From positions 620,001 to 684,000 of the forward strand of contig CAWBYP010000002.1 of the NCBI GenBank assembly GCA_963793005.1: a DNA stretch of 64,000 bases. The letters are read 5' to 3'. A model generated the notes under the pieces. It had not been told where the DNA came from. It was given only the letters and a program-made list of their open reading frames with translations, and made no database searches. Position 1 is the stretch's first letter. Each line of letters opens with the position of its first letter. The position numbers were made by a program, and so were the translations under genes. Positions 1 through 11,854 of this stretch are shown piece after piece. The stretch comes from RPQJ01 sp963793005 (GTDB taxonomy: Bacteria > Pseudomonadota > Gammaproteobacteria > Steroidobacterales > Steroidobacteraceae).

Positions 1-1
1 C

Positions 2-301
2 AACATCGTCTACGAACGCCGCGAGGACGCGCTGCAGATCCCGCGCACCGCGATTATCGATGCCGATGGAGAGCAGTCCGTGTTCATCGTCGCCGGCGGC
101 AAAGCCGAGCAGCGCCGCATCGAGACCGGACTCGCCAACAGCGGCTGGATCGAGGTCGTCAAGGGCCTCACGGGCGATGAGCGCGTGGTCGTGATCGGCC
201 AGGCCGGGCTAAAGGGCGGTACCGCGGTCAAGGTTGTCGACGACGAGAATCCCGCCGTCGCGACGACCGACAAGGCCCAGCCCGTCGCCAAGACCAATTA
301 A
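2..301 (+). CDS. RND efflux periplasmic adaptor (MFP/HlyD family), 3' part only
   Basis: The window starts inside this gene, so only the last 99 residues are visible, ending at TAA 299-301. The visible part reads as the membrane-proximal end of a membrane fusion protein: a segment ending LQIPRTAII, then short beta-rich stretches (VFIVAGGKAEQRRIETGL, VVVIGQAGLKGGTAVKVV) and a disordered Ala/Thr/Lys tail. Adaptors of this family link an inner-membrane RND pump to an outer-membrane channel. Two RND permease genes follow on the same strand, the first 36 bases on, which supports the call. The lipoyl and hairpin domains would lie upstream of the window. Confidence 0.8.
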   Translation, partial: NIVYERREDALQIPRTAIIDADGEQSVFIVAGGKAEQRRIETGLANSGWIEVVKGLTGDERVVVIGQAGLKGGTAVKVVDDENPAVATTDKAQPVAKTN

Positions 302-337
302 CAGCCCGCCGCCAGGGCGACGATCCGGGGTAAGACC

Positions 338-3300
338 ATGCAGCTGATCGAATTCGCGATCCGCCGGCGCGTGACGATAGTCATGTGCACGGTCGCCATC
401 GCGCTCTTCGGCCTCGTGTCGCTGTCGCGGCTGAAGCTGAACCTCCTGCCGGACCTGTCCTACCCGACCATCACGATCCGCACGGAATTGACCGGCGCCG
501 CACCGCTCGAGGTGGAGTCGCTGGTCACCCGGCCCGTCGAGGAAGCACTCAGCATCATCCGCAACGTGCGCCAGGTGCGCTCGGTGTCGCGTGCCGGCCA
601 GTCCGACGTGACTCTCGAGTTTCTCTGGGGCACGGACATGGACCTCTCCGGCATCGACGTGCGGGAGAAGCTCGACCTGCTGCAGCTGCCGCTCGAAGCG
701 AAGCGGCCGCTGCTGTTGCGGTTCGACCCTGCCAGCGAACCCGTGCTGCGGCTCGCATTCCTCGAGAAAGCCGACCAGCCAGCCAACGAGAGCGTCGAGC
801 GACTGAAGTCGCTGCGGCGCTTCGCAGACGATCGCCTGAAGACCGACCTCGAGGCCGTCGAGGGCTCGGCCGCGGTCAAGGTAAGTGGAGGCTACGAGGA
901 CGAGGTGCAGGTGCTGGTCGACCAGCAGAAGCTCGCGCAGCTGGGCTTGTCCATCGACACGGTCACGCGGCGCATCCGGGCGGAGAACGTCAACCTGTCG
1001 GGCGGGCGGCTCGAGCAGGGCATGCAGCGCTACCTGGTGCGCACGCTGAATGAATTCGAGTCGATCGAGCAGATGGCCGACTCGATCATCGCGAGTCGCG
1101 ACGGCCAGCCGGTATACCTCAAGGACGTTGCATCGGTCACCAGTGGCTACAAGGACCGCGAGGCGATCACGCGCGTGGACGGCAAGGAGGCCATCGAACT
1201 TGCGGTCTACAAGGAAGGCGACGCGAACACCGTGCAGCTCGCCAGGAACGTGCAGGATCGCGTCAAGGCTCTGGAGAAGAACCTGCCCGAAGGCACCGAG
1301 GTGCGGACCGTCTACGACCAGTCCACGTTCATCGCGGCGGCAATCGGCGAGGTGAAGAGCGCGGCGCTGATCGGCGGACTGCTCGCGATCCTGGTGCTGT
1401 ACGCATTTCTTCGCGATGCGCGCGCAACGCTGATCAGTGGCATCGCTATCCCGGTGTCGGTGCTCGGTACCTTCGTGATGATGTACGCCTTCGACGTCAC
1501 GCTCAACATCATGTCCCTCGGCGGCATCGCGCTCGCGGTCGGCATGCTGGTGGACAACGCGGTCGTGGTTCTCGAGAGCATCGTTCGCAAGCAGGAACAC
1601 GGTCTCGATCGGCGCGAGGCCGCGCGCCAGGGCACTGCAGACGTCGCGATGGCCGTGACGGCCGCGACGCTGACGTCGGTGGCAGTGTTTTTCCCGATGG
1701 TGTTCATCACCGGGATCGCCGGCCAGCTGTTCCGGGACCAGTCGCTGACCGTGACTTTCGCGCTGGCCTTTTCACTGGTGGTGGCGCTGACCCTGGTGCC
1801 CATGCTCGCGGCCGGACGCCCGCCCGCGGTCGCTGCGCCGGCCGGCCCGGCCGGGGCGCGTGCACCGCGCCGGGTCGATAAGCTGCTGGCGGGCTTTGCC
1901 AGCGGCCTGAGATGGTCGTTCGCATTGATATCAAAGGGCTGCCGGCTGGCGCTGAGTCCTCTGGTCAGGGTCACGCAAGGCGTGAACCGATGGGCCGACA
2001 ACCACTACCCCGACGCAATACGCTGGGTGCTGGCCAATCCCGTGAAGACCATCGGATCGGCCGTCGCCCTGTTCATTGTCACGGTCGTGCTGATCCTGCC
2101 GCGGCTCGGCACCGAACTCATACCGCAGATGTCACAGGGTGAGTTCAACGTCGATGTCCGGCTGGCCCCGGGCGCGCCGCTGGAGCAGACGGATCGAACG
2201 CTGCTGGCCGCCGAACGCGCCAGCGCGGGACTCGGCAACGTCGCGCTCGCCTATTCCGTGGCAGGCACCGGCAACCGGCTGGACGCCAACCCTGTCGATG
2301 CCGGCGAAAACACCGGTCGTCTCAGCATGACCCTGCAGAAGGGATCCAAGCGCGTCGACGAAGAGGTGGCCATGGCCGGGATGCGCGACAGCCTGGACGA
2401 CCTTCCGGGCGTGCAGTACCGGTTCAGCCGCCCGGCGCTGTTCAGCATGTCCACCCCACTCGAGGTCGTGGTCTCGGGCTTCGATCTCGATCGCCTGCAG
2501 TCCGCGGCCGACAAGGTGCGCGACCGCATGGCGGCGGATCCGCGCTTCGCGGATGTAAAGACGACGATCGAATCGGGCAACCCCGAAATCCAGATCGTGT
2601 TCGACCAGGAACGCGCCGCGCGGCTCGGGCTGGTGGTGCGCGATATCGCCGACCGAGTGGTCAACAGTGTCCGTGGCGAAGTTGCAACGCGCTACAGGCT
2701 GCGGGACAAGCAGATAGACGTGCTGGTGCGCAGCGTCGACACCCGCGCTGCATCGATCGAGGAAATCCGCGGCCTGATCGTCAACCCGGGCAGCGAACGT
2801 CCCGTACCGCTCAGCTCCGTGGCCGACGTGCAGCTGGCGCTCGGCCCGGCGGAAATCCGCCGAGTCGGCCAGGAGCGCGTGGCCGTCATCTCGGCCAACC
2901 TGGCCGGCGGCGACCTCGGGACCGCCATCGAAGGCCTGCAGGCGATCGTCGATGAAGTGCAGTTGCCGGTCGGAATGACGGCCTTCCTGTCGGGCCAGAG
3001 CGGTGAAATGCAGGACTCCTTCCGCTCGCTGCGCTTCGTGCTGGTGATGGCGATATTCCTCGTCTACCTGGTGATGGCGTCGCAGTTCGAGTCGCTCATG
3101 CACCCGTTCGTCATCCTGCTCACGATCCCGCTGGCGGCGATCGGTGCGATCTGGGCGCTGTGGATCACCGGCACCACGGTCAACGTCGTCGCCTACATCG
3201 GCCTGATCATGCTGGCTGGCATCGTCGTCAACCAGTCCATCGTGCTGATCGACGCGGTGAACCAGGCCCGCGAGCGCGGCCTGCCGAAGCACGAGGCGAT

Positions 3301-3562
3301 CGTCGAGGCCGGGCGGCTGCGACTGCGCCCTATCCTGATCACCAAGCTCACGACCATCCTCGGACTGCTGCCCATGGCGCTCGGCGTCGGCGAAGGCGCC
3401 GAGGTCCGCGCGCCGATGGCGATCACCGTGATCGGCGGCGTGCTGCTGACGACCTTCCTCACGCTGCTGGTAATCCCGGTCGTGTACTCGGTCCTGGACC
3501 GAAAACGCTACGCGGCCGATGCGACCACGCACGACCCAGCCGCCCGGCCTGCAGTGGCCTGA
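338..3562 (+). CDS. RND efflux transporter permease subunit (first of a tandem pair)
   Basis: 1074 residues, normal length for a proton-driven RND pump of the AcrB/MdtB superfamily in the inner membrane. TM1 starts at about residue 12. The first porter domain contains the usual PVEEALS segment. TM4 carries the expected proton-relay aspartate, D406, in GMLVDNAVVV. A long Pro/Ala-rich cytoplasmic loop (about residues 494-515, RPPAVAAPAGPAGARAP) precedes the second half, which repeats the TM/porter plan and ends with TM12 near residue 1050. It sits 36 bases after the adaptor gene and 9 bases before a second permease, so the three are probably one operon. Tandem permeases sharing one adaptor are known from MdtABC and MuxABC. 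The substrate cannot be read from sequence, and no outer-membrane channel gene is in the window. Confidence 0.93.
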   Translation: MQLIEFAIRRRVTIVMCTVAIALFGLVSLSRLKLNLLPDLSYPTITIRTELTGAAPLEVESLVTRPVEEALSIIRNVRQVRSVSRAGQSDVTLEFLWGTDMDLSGIDVREKLDLLQLPLEAKRPLLLRFDPASEPVLRLAFLEKADQPANESVERLKSLRRFADDRLKTDLEAVEGSAAVKVSGGYEDEVQVLVDQQKLAQLGLSIDTVTRRIRAENVNLSGGRLEQGMQRYLVRTLNEFESIEQMADSIIASRDGQPVYLKDVASVTSGYKDREAITRVDGKEAIELAVYKEGDANTVQLARNVQDRVKALEKNLPEGTEVRTVYDQSTFIAAAIGEVKSAALIGGLLAILVLYAFLRDARATLISGIAIPVSVLGTFVMMYAFDVTLNIMSLGGIALAVGMLVDNAVVVLESIVRKQEHGLDRREAARQGTADVAMAVTAATLTSVAVFFPMVFITGIAGQLFRDQSLTVTFALAFSLVVALTLVPMLAAGRPPAVAAPAGPAGARAPRRVDKLLAGFASGLRWSFALISKGCRLALSPLVRVTQGVNRWADNHYPDAIRWVLANPVKTIGSAVALFIVTVVLILPRLGTELIPQMSQGEFNVDVRLAPGAPLEQTDRTLLAAERASAGLGNVALAYSVAGTGNRLDANPVDAGENTGRLSMTLQKGSKRVDEEVAMAGMRDSLDDLPGVQYRFSRPALFSMSTPLEVVVSGFDLDRLQSAADKVRDRMAADPRFADVKTTIESGNPEIQIVFDQERAARLGLVVRDIADRVVNSVRGEVATRYRLRDKQIDVLVRSVDTRAASIEEIRGLIVNPGSERPVPLSSVADVQLALGPAEIRRVGQERVAVISANLAGGDLGTAIEGLQAIVDEVQLPVGMTAFLSGQSGEMQDSFRSLRFVLVMAIFLVYLVMASQFESLMHPFVILLTIPLAAIGAIWALWITGTTVNVVAYIGLIMLAGIVVNQSIVLIDAVNQARERGLPKHEAIVEAGRLRLRPILITKLTTILGLLPMALGVGEGAEVRAPMAITVIGGVLLTTFLTLLVIPVVYSVLDRKRYAADATTHDPAARPAVA

Positions 3563-3571
3563 GGAGGCAAC

Positions 3572-6500
3572 ATGCGCCACACCCGCCTAGCGCTGTCCAG
3601 GCCCGTCACGACGGTCATGATCGCGCTCGCTGTATTGGTGGTCGGAGTGATCGCCGGCCGCCAGCTGCGGCTCGAGGCAATGCCGGACATCACGTTCCCC
3701 GGCATGCGGGTCATCGTCCCTTACGCCGGCTCGACGCCCCAGGAAATGGAGCAGCTCGTCGTGCGGCCGGTCGAGGAAGCACTCTCCACGCTGTCGGGCA
3801 TCAAGGAGATACGCGCCAGCGCGGGCTCGGACCAGGCCCAGTTCGACATCCTGTTCAGCTGGGACCGGGACGTTGATGCGGCCGCGTTCGACATCCGCAC
3901 GAAACTCGATTCGATCAAGCCACAGCTGCCGGCGGGCGCCGACCGGATGCTGATATTCGCCTACAGCGCGTCCGACCAGGCGATGGTGATAATCCGCATT
4001 TCTGCAGACCGCGACCTCACCGACGACTACGATGCGCTGGAGAAATACCTCAAGCGTCCCATTGAGCGCATAGACGGCGTTGCGCGGGTGGAACTGGCAG
4101 GCGTCGAGCCGCGCGAGGTGCGCGTGCTGGCGGATCCGAACCGGCTGGCGGCCTACGCGGTCGACGTGCGCGACCTGCGCCAGCTGCTGGTGTCGAGCAA
4201 TTTCTCCGTAAGCGCCGGCGAGATCACCGAGAACGGCTCGCGATTCATCGTCAGGCCGATCGGCGAATTCCGCAGTATCGAGGACGTGCGCTCGCTGCTG
4301 GTGCGTCCCGGGATTCGTGTCGGGGACCTCGCGCAGGTCGAACTTGTGGCGCCCGAGCTGAACGTCGGGCGGCACATGGATGGCAAGCCCGCGGTGGGCA
4401 TCAACGTCTACAAGACCACGCAGGCCAACGTCGTGGAGGTCGCTGACCGGGTGATCGCGGCGGTCAACGATGCGCGCTCGGTGCCGCAACTGCAGGGCAT
4501 CCAGATACTGGTGGTCGAAAACGAAGCCGACAGCATTCGCCAGTCGCTCACCGAACTGCGCAACGCGGGCCTCATCGGCGCGGGGCTGAGCTTCTTCATG
4601 CTGCTGTTCTTCCTTCGCCACCTGCCGACCACGCTGATCGTGAGCCTTGCCGTTCCCGCGTCGCTGCTGGTAACGCTCGGCGCGATGTATTTCATGGGAC
4701 TGACCCTCAATATCCTGACGATGATGGGCATGCTGCTCGCGATCGGCATGCTGGTGGACAATTCCGTGGTCATCACGGAGAGCGTCTTCCGCCATCGCCA
4801 GCTCACGCCCGGGGAGCCGGTCGAGGCAACCGTGGCCGGGGTCCGCGAGGTCGGCATCGCCACGCTGGCGGGCACTTTCTCGACCATTATCGTGTTCCTG
4901 CCGCTGGTGTTCGGCGAAGAGAACCAGATGTCGATCTTCCTGGTGCACGTGGCGGTGCCGATCGTCATCGCAATGACCGCCTCGCTGATCGTGGCGCAGA
5001 CGCTGATCCCGATGCTTGCCTCGCGCATGCCCGCGCCACCCCCGGTCGCGGCAGGCTCGTGGTTCGGCCGGCTGCAGGACCGCTACCAGCGCACGCTGGA
5101 GTGGGCCCTGGGCCACCGCAAGACCATGGCGCTGATCACGGTGCTGGTGCTTGTATCGCCGGTGCCGCTGTTTGCGCTGAAGATCGCCAAGGTGGACCCG
5201 TTTCCGCAGGAAGCGAGCCGGACATTGATGCTGGTTTATCACCTGCAGGGCACCCACCCGATGGACCGGGTCGAGCAGGCGGTGGGCCGCGTCGAGGCAT
5301 ACATCGAGAAGAACAAGGAAAGCTTCGACGTCGACACCTATTACTCCTTCTGGTTGAGCGACCAGGCGAATACGCGCCTGTACCTGACCCCGAAGGACAA
5401 GGCTAAGGTGCCTGCTGCCGAGGTCATGCGCCGCATCACCGAGAACATGCCGGAGATCATCATCGGTCAGCCGAGCTTCCAGTTCGACGACAATTCGAGC
5501 GGCGGCGCATCGTTCAGCATGCAGCTCTCGGGCGAGTCGACCGAGCGGCTGGCGGACATCTCGCAGGAGGTCGCGCATCGCCTGGCGTCGGTGCCGGGCC
5601 TCGAGGCCGTGCATTCGGAAGCCGGTACTGGCGAGGAGGAAGTCCAGGTCATCGTCAACCGCGACCGGGCGGCGCAGCTGGGCCTCACCACCGAGCAGGT
5701 CGCCATGACGGTCGCGGGAGCAATGCGCGGCGACCGCCTGCCGGAACTGCGCACATCGGAGCGTGAGCTGACGATGCGCCTCGCGTTCCGTGAGTCCGAC
5801 CGGCAGAGTGTGGACGACCTGGCGCGCATTCCCGTGATGCTGCCCGATGGATCACGAACCGACCTGGGTGCCGTGGCGGATTTCGTGATCATGCCGAGTG
5901 ACAGGGAAATCCAGCGCCTGAACCGCATGACCACCGTCATCGTGACCGCCAACCTTGCCGAGGGCACGACCATGGACGACGCCCGCAAGCGCGTCGAGCC
6001 GATCATGGAGGCCTACCCGTTGCCGCCGGGCTATGCCTGGAAGTTCGGCCGCGGGTTCGAGGACAACGACAAGGCCATGCAGATCATGGCGCAGAATGTC
6101 GCGCTTGCCGTGGTGATGATCTTCCTGGTCATGGCCTCGCTGTTCGAATCGGGGCTCTACCCTCTTTCGATCATCACTTCCATACTGTTCGCGACCGTCG
6201 GCGCAATCTGGTTCCTGGCGCTCACCGGCACGACGATTACGATGATGGCGATGATCGGCTTCCTGGTGCTGATCGGCGTGGTCGTCAACATCGGCATCGT
6301 GCTTATCGCCCACGTCATCGACCTTCGTGAAGCCGGCATCCCGCGCGAGCAGGCCATCATCCAGGCCGGACGCGACCGCCTGCGGCCGATCATGATGACC
6401 GTGCTGACGACGCTGCTGGGATTGACGCCACTCGCGCTCGGGGACGCCCAGCTCGGAGGCGGCGGCGAGGGCCCGGCCTATTACCCGATGGCCCGCGCCA

Positions 6501-6676
6501 TCATGGGCGGACTCGGTTTCTCCGCTGTAGTGTCGCTGCTGATCGTGCCGATGTTCTATGTCTGGTTCGACGACTTGAATTTATGGCGCAGGCGCGTGTT
6601 CGGAATCAAGCGCGTGCCCGACCCCGTCGTGCCACTGGATGGCGCGGCGGCTGCTCAACGCAGCAGCACCCTGTAA
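3572..6676 (+). CDS. RND efflux transporter permease subunit (second of a tandem pair)
   Basis: 1034 residues, a second full-length RND permease starting 9 bases after the first, with a GAGG-type ribosome site in the gap. It has the same twofold plan: TM1 at about residues 11-28, a porter domain with RPVEEALSTL, and TM4 with the proton-relay aspartate D396 in GMLVDNSVVI. The two permeases are clearly paralogous but divergent, which suggests a heteromeric pump rather than a recent duplication. The last 22 bases overlap the 3' end of the convergent coiled-coil gene. Substrate unknown. Confidence 0.93.
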   Translation: MRHTRLALSRPVTTVMIALAVLVVGVIAGRQLRLEAMPDITFPGMRVIVPYAGSTPQEMEQLVVRPVEEALSTLSGIKEIRASAGSDQAQFDILFSWDRDVDAAAFDIRTKLDSIKPQLPAGADRMLIFAYSASDQAMVIIRISADRDLTDDYDALEKYLKRPIERIDGVARVELAGVEPREVRVLADPNRLAAYAVDVRDLRQLLVSSNFSVSAGEITENGSRFIVRPIGEFRSIEDVRSLLVRPGIRVGDLAQVELVAPELNVGRHMDGKPAVGINVYKTTQANVVEVADRVIAAVNDARSVPQLQGIQILVVENEADSIRQSLTELRNAGLIGAGLSFFMLLFFLRHLPTTLIVSLAVPASLLVTLGAMYFMGLTLNILTMMGMLLAIGMLVDNSVVITESVFRHRQLTPGEPVEATVAGVREVGIATLAGTFSTIIVFLPLVFGEENQMSIFLVHVAVPIVIAMTASLIVAQTLIPMLASRMPAPPPVAAGSWFGRLQDRYQRTLEWALGHRKTMALITVLVLVSPVPLFALKIAKVDPFPQEASRTLMLVYHLQGTHPMDRVEQAVGRVEAYIEKNKESFDVDTYYSFWLSDQANTRLYLTPKDKAKVPAAEVMRRITENMPEIIIGQPSFQFDDNSSGGASFSMQLSGESTERLADISQEVAHRLASVPGLEAVHSEAGTGEEEVQVIVNRDRAAQLGLTTEQVAMTVAGAMRGDRLPELRTSERELTMRLAFRESDRQSVDDLARIPVMLPDGSRTDLGAVADFVIMPSDREIQRLNRMTTVIVTANLAEGTTMDDARKRVEPIMEAYPLPPGYAWKFGRGFEDNDKAMQIMAQNVALAVVMIFLVMASLFESGLYPLSIITSILFATVGAIWFLALTGTTITMMAMIGFLVLIGVVVNIGIVLIAHVIDLREAGIPREQAIIQAGRDRLRPIMMTVLTTLLGLTPLALGDAQLGGGGEGPAYYPMARAIMGGLGFSAVVSLLIVPMFYVWFDDLNLWRRRVFGIKRVPDPVVPLDGAAAAQRSSTL

Positions 6677-7689
6677 AGGTCGAAATATTCGTCCTGCAGC
6701 AACTTGACGGGCGACGCACCACCGGGCGCCGCACCCTGCGCGAGAACGCTCTCCTGGGTCGGGACCGGGTCGCCTTCGGAACGGTATACCGCGCTGCGCC
6801 GCAGGCTGTCGGTTCTTGCCTTTACTGCCACGAGATCCACCGCCAGGTTTTCGAACCTGCCGATGGCCTGCCCGACGGTCCGCAGCAGCGCTTCGCACTG
6901 CTCGGGCGTGCCATAACTCGACTCGTAGACACGGCGCAGCGTCGTCTGCCGCGACAGGTCCGCCAGTCCGTCCGCTGCCAGCCGCTCGTACAACCACTCG
7001 GCACATGCGATGACTGCCAGGTTGACGGCGCGCTGCCCGGCCAGGCTGAGTGACTCGAACACCGGCGGTGGCTCCGCTTCGACAGCGTGCCTGCCGTCCT
7101 CCAGGTCCGTGACCACTGTAAGCGCCGAGTCGATGCGAATAGCCCGCGTGGCGATCGCCTCCTCTAGCCTCCGCCGGCCGAAATAGTTCCAGAATCCGCC
7201 CAGCGTCGCCAGCCGTTGCTGCGCCAGCTTCTGCTCGGCCTGGAGCTGGTCCGCGAGAACCCGCGCCTCGACCAGCTCACGGTCGATGTCGGCCAGGCGG
7301 CCGCGCTTGCCCCTGTCGAACTCGGCAAGCTGCAGCTTTCGCTCACGGTCCTTCTGCTGCTCGGCAAGCTCGCCGGCGAATTTCTCGACGCGATGGGATG
7401 AGATTCTCCAGAGAGCCTTGAGCTGGAAATACAACAGGTTCTTCGCACCCTCTTCCGGGCGGCCGAGATATGCCTCCAGGGTCGCGACCTGCTCCTCGAC
7501 CCTCATGGTCGCTCCTTCCTGGAGCTTCAGTCGGTCGAGAAGGCGGTGCCGATCATCGTCGAGCGTGCTCAGTTCCTTCTTGAGTTCCGCCCGGTTGCGG
7601 AACAGAGCGACCAGGCGCTCGTCTTCCGCTGACGGACTGCGGCCAGCCAGTCGACGGATCAGCCGGCCCAGGTCATCGCGCAGGTTCAT
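6655..7689 (-). CDS. Coiled-coil protein of unknown function
   Basis: 344 residues; I do not recognise the family. There is no signal peptide or membrane segment. Residues 20-165 are almost entirely helical and rich in Glu, Gln, Arg, Lys and Leu in heptad-like spacing (for example ELAEQQKDRERKLQLAEFD), so a long cytoplasmic coiled coil is likely. The C-terminal half is a separate helical region with a TLRRVYESSYGTPEQCEALL segment. The start codon lies inside the 3' end of the upstream DUF1249 gene (17-base overlap), which suggests translational coupling. The stop overlaps the convergent RND permease gene by 22 bases. Possible roles such as a scaffold or envelope-associated factor are guesses only. 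Confidence 0.72.
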   Translation of the reverse strand: MNLRDDLGRLIRRLAGRSPSAEDERLVALFRNRAELKKELSTLDDDRHRLLDRLKLQEGATMRVEEQVATLEAYLGRPEEGAKNLLYFQLKALWRISSHRVEKFAGELAEQQKDRERKLQLAEFDRGKRGRLADIDRELVEARVLADQLQAEQKLAQQRLATLGGFWNYFGRRRLEEAIATRAIRIDSALTVVTDLEDGRHAVEAEPPPVFESLSLAGQRAVNLAVIACAEWLYERLAADGLADLSRQTTLRRVYESSYGTPEQCEALLRTVGQAIGRFENLAVDLVAVKARTDSLRRSAVYRSEGDPVPTQESVLAQGAAPGGASPVKLLQDEYFDLYRVLLR

Positions 7690-8167
7690 GCGCGTTGCCG
7701 CCCGCAGGTGCAGGCACCGCCGCGAAGCTATGGCCCCTGCCGACGCAGTAGTCGAGCCACTTGTTCAGCAGCATGTTCCGAAGCCAGCGATCGCCAAGTG
7801 ACGCGGACACCCGCGAGCGAATGGCGGCCAGCCCAGGGTGCCGCATCCAGCGCCCGCAGCGCGCCGCCTCGGCAAGGCGTGCGTCGTGGTAGACGCGAAC
7901 CTCGAGGTCCGGGTCGGCGACCTGGCCCGGCTCATCGTCGAACAAGTAGGTCAGCCGGAACACCGTCGTATAGGGACTATGCTCGATTGCGTCGAGATGC
8001 AGGTCACAATCGGATGTAACGCTCGATACGCGGCGCCCGGCAAGGCCACGCAGGTCGCCGGCAAGACCGCGCAAGCGCACGTAGTTGCTTTCGTACAGCG
8101 TCATCAGGCCGACGAAGCTCGCGGGCCGCGCTCGCCATGACGTGACGCACAAGCTGTCCGCGATCAT
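7673..8167 (-). CDS. DUF1249 (YqiB-like) protein
   Basis: 164 residues. The segment MTLYESNYVRLRGLAGDL (about residues 22-39) and the later LEVRVYHDARLAEAARCG block are the two conserved blocks of the DUF1249/YqiB family. Its biochemical role is unknown; in Escherichia the homologue lies near cpdA and nudF. The ATG at 8167 has no clear Shine-Dalgarno sequence. On the minus strand a TATAGT hexamer ends six bases before it, so a leaderless start is possible. An internal ATG at residue 22 is the alternative. It sits 61 bases downstream of ppsR and overlaps the following coiled-coil gene by 17 bases. Confidence 0.86.
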   Translation of the reverse strand: MIADSLCVTSWRARPASFVGLMTLYESNYVRLRGLAGDLRGLAGRRVSSVTSDCDLHLDAIEHSPYTTVFRLTYLFDDEPGQVADPDLEVRVYHDARLAEAARCGRWMRHPGLAAIRSRVSASLGDRWLRNMLLNKWLDYCVGRGHSFAAVPAPAGGNAHEPAR

Positions 8168-8228
8168 TGGCCGACTATATCACAGGGTTTTTCCGCTTCC
8201 GTGACGCGCGCCACAACCGCGAAATCGC

Positions 8229-9053
8229 TCACGGACGCAACCTGCGCTCGATGCCCATGCGATCGATAATTCGGCTGGCAATTTCCTCGACCGAGCATTC
8301 CGTGGTGTCGATCTGCGGCACGCCGTAGCGCTGGAACAGCGCCACGGCACTGCGCACTTCGTATTCGCACTGCGCGGCGGAGGAATAACGACTGCCGGGC
8401 CGGCGCTCGGTGCGGATCTGCCTCAGCCTCTGCGGATCAATAGTCAGGCCGAACAGCCTGGCTGCGTGCGGGGCCACCATCGCGGGAAGCTTTCCACTCT
8501 CGAAGTCGTCCTCGTTGAGCGGGTAGTTGGCAGCGTACACGCCATACTGCATGGCCATGTAGATGCAGGTCGGCGTCTTGCCCGAACGCGACACCCCGAC
8601 CAGGATCACGTCCGCGCGCGAGTAGTCCGCAACGACGCCGCCATCGTCGGCCGACAGCGCAAAGTTGGTTGCATCTATGCGCGCGCTGTAGACGACGCGA
8701 TCCGCGATGCCGTGCGCGCGCCCCTCGCGCTCGGACGACCTGACGCCGAGTTCCGTCTCCAGCGGCACCATGAAGGCGTTGAAGAAATCGAGGAACAGCC
8801 CGTTGCTGGTCTTGACGATCGAACGCAACTCGGCCTTCACCAGCGTGCTGAAAACCACTGGCCGGATACCGTCGGCAACGGCCGTCGCATCGATCTTCCC
8901 TACGGCTTCCACTGCCTTGTCAACGCTGGATATAAATGGCAGAGTCACCTGTCGGAATTCGAGGCCTTCGAATTGCGTAAGCAAACTGTGACCCATCGTT
9001 TCGGCGGTTACGCCGGTCTGGTCCGAGACGAAAAACACGGTTCTCCGGTTCAT
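8229..9053 (-). CDS. ppsR: Phosphoenolpyruvate synthase regulatory protein (bifunctional kinase/pyrophosphorylase)
   Basis: 274 residues, the usual length for the DUF299 family. PpsR phosphorylates PEP synthase on a threonine using ADP to switch it off, and removes the phosphate with Pi to reactivate it. The N-terminus MNRRTVFFVSDQTGVTAET and the P-loop GVSRSGKT at residues 153-160 are the family hallmarks. It is transcribed divergently from ppsA, its target, with a 76-base gap, the same arrangement as in Escherichia coli. This gives high confidence in both calls. Confidence 0.97.
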   Translation of the reverse strand: MNRRTVFFVSDQTGVTAETMGHSLLTQFEGLEFRQVTLPFISSVDKAVEAVGKIDATAVADGIRPVVFSTLVKAELRSIVKTSNGLFLDFFNAFMVPLETELGVRSSEREGRAHGIADRVVYSARIDATNFALSADDGGVVADYSRADVILVGVSRSGKTPTCIYMAMQYGVYAANYPLNEDDFESGKLPAMVAPHAARLFGLTIDPQRLRQIRTERRPGSRYSSAAQCEYEVRSAVALFQRYGVPQIDTTECSVEEIASRIIDRMGIERRLRP

Positions 9054-9129
9054 CCGCGCGACTCACTCCACTGCGCTGCAGGCACGTGCAGTCTTTCATT
9101 CATCCTTGGCAGGTAGCAAGAGGCGATCC

Positions 9130-11508
<2,379 letters not shown>

Positions 11509-11560
11509 GGCGACCGCCCACCCTTGCTGTCGGCTGGCCGGACATCAGGCCGCTCGGACC

Positions 11561-11613
11561 TTCGGGATGTCCTCCCGCTCGCCCGGAGATATGCTCGCGG
11601 AGGACATCCCGAA
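11561..11613. repeat. Hairpin element copy 1 (15-bp perfect arms, conserved loop)
   Basis: Arms 11561-11575 and 11599-11613 are perfect 15-base inverted repeats around a 23-base loop. On the minus strand the loop reads GCGAGCAT, eight bases, GCGAGC, exactly the pattern found in the second hairpin 77 bases on. It lies in the 346-base gap between the convergent ppsA and recR genes, where I see no gene. Without a T-tract it is not a classic terminator, though a hairpin here could still stop transcription. Confidence 0.75.
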
Positions 11614-11690
11614 CGCCCTCGCCGCCTGTGCCGCGGCATACATAACGACACCGGACTCGGAAGCAGACGACGAACCTACCACCGCTCCAG

Positions 11691-11758
11691 GCGATCGTGG
11701 CGGGTCTTCTCCAGCGAGCATGTTTCTTCGCGAGCAGGAGAAGACCCGCTGCGATCGC
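11691..11758. repeat. Hairpin element copy 2 (22-bp arms, conserved loop)
   Basis: Arms 11691-11712 and 11737-11758 pair at 20 of 22 positions around a 24-base loop. The loop has the same GCGAGCAT, eight bases, GCGAGC pattern as copy 1 but on the opposite strand. The arm sequences differ from copy 1 yet remain self-complementary, which looks like compensatory change. This points to a dispersed palindromic (REP-like) family rather than a chance hairpin. The rest of the 11509-11854 gap shows nothing further. Confidence 0.75.
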
Positions 11759-11854
11759 CGCTGTGACGTTCCTTGTCGAACTCGCGATTTCTACAGCGCG
11801 CTGGTCAAAATCCGGGGCGCCGCGCAACGGCACGAACGGTCCGCAGCGCCGCGG

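Noticed and set aside
209..1600. Long minus-strand open frame opposite the first RND permease
   Set aside because: Shadow of a strongly supported gene; His/Arg/Asp-rich composition is typical of an antisense GC-rich frame.
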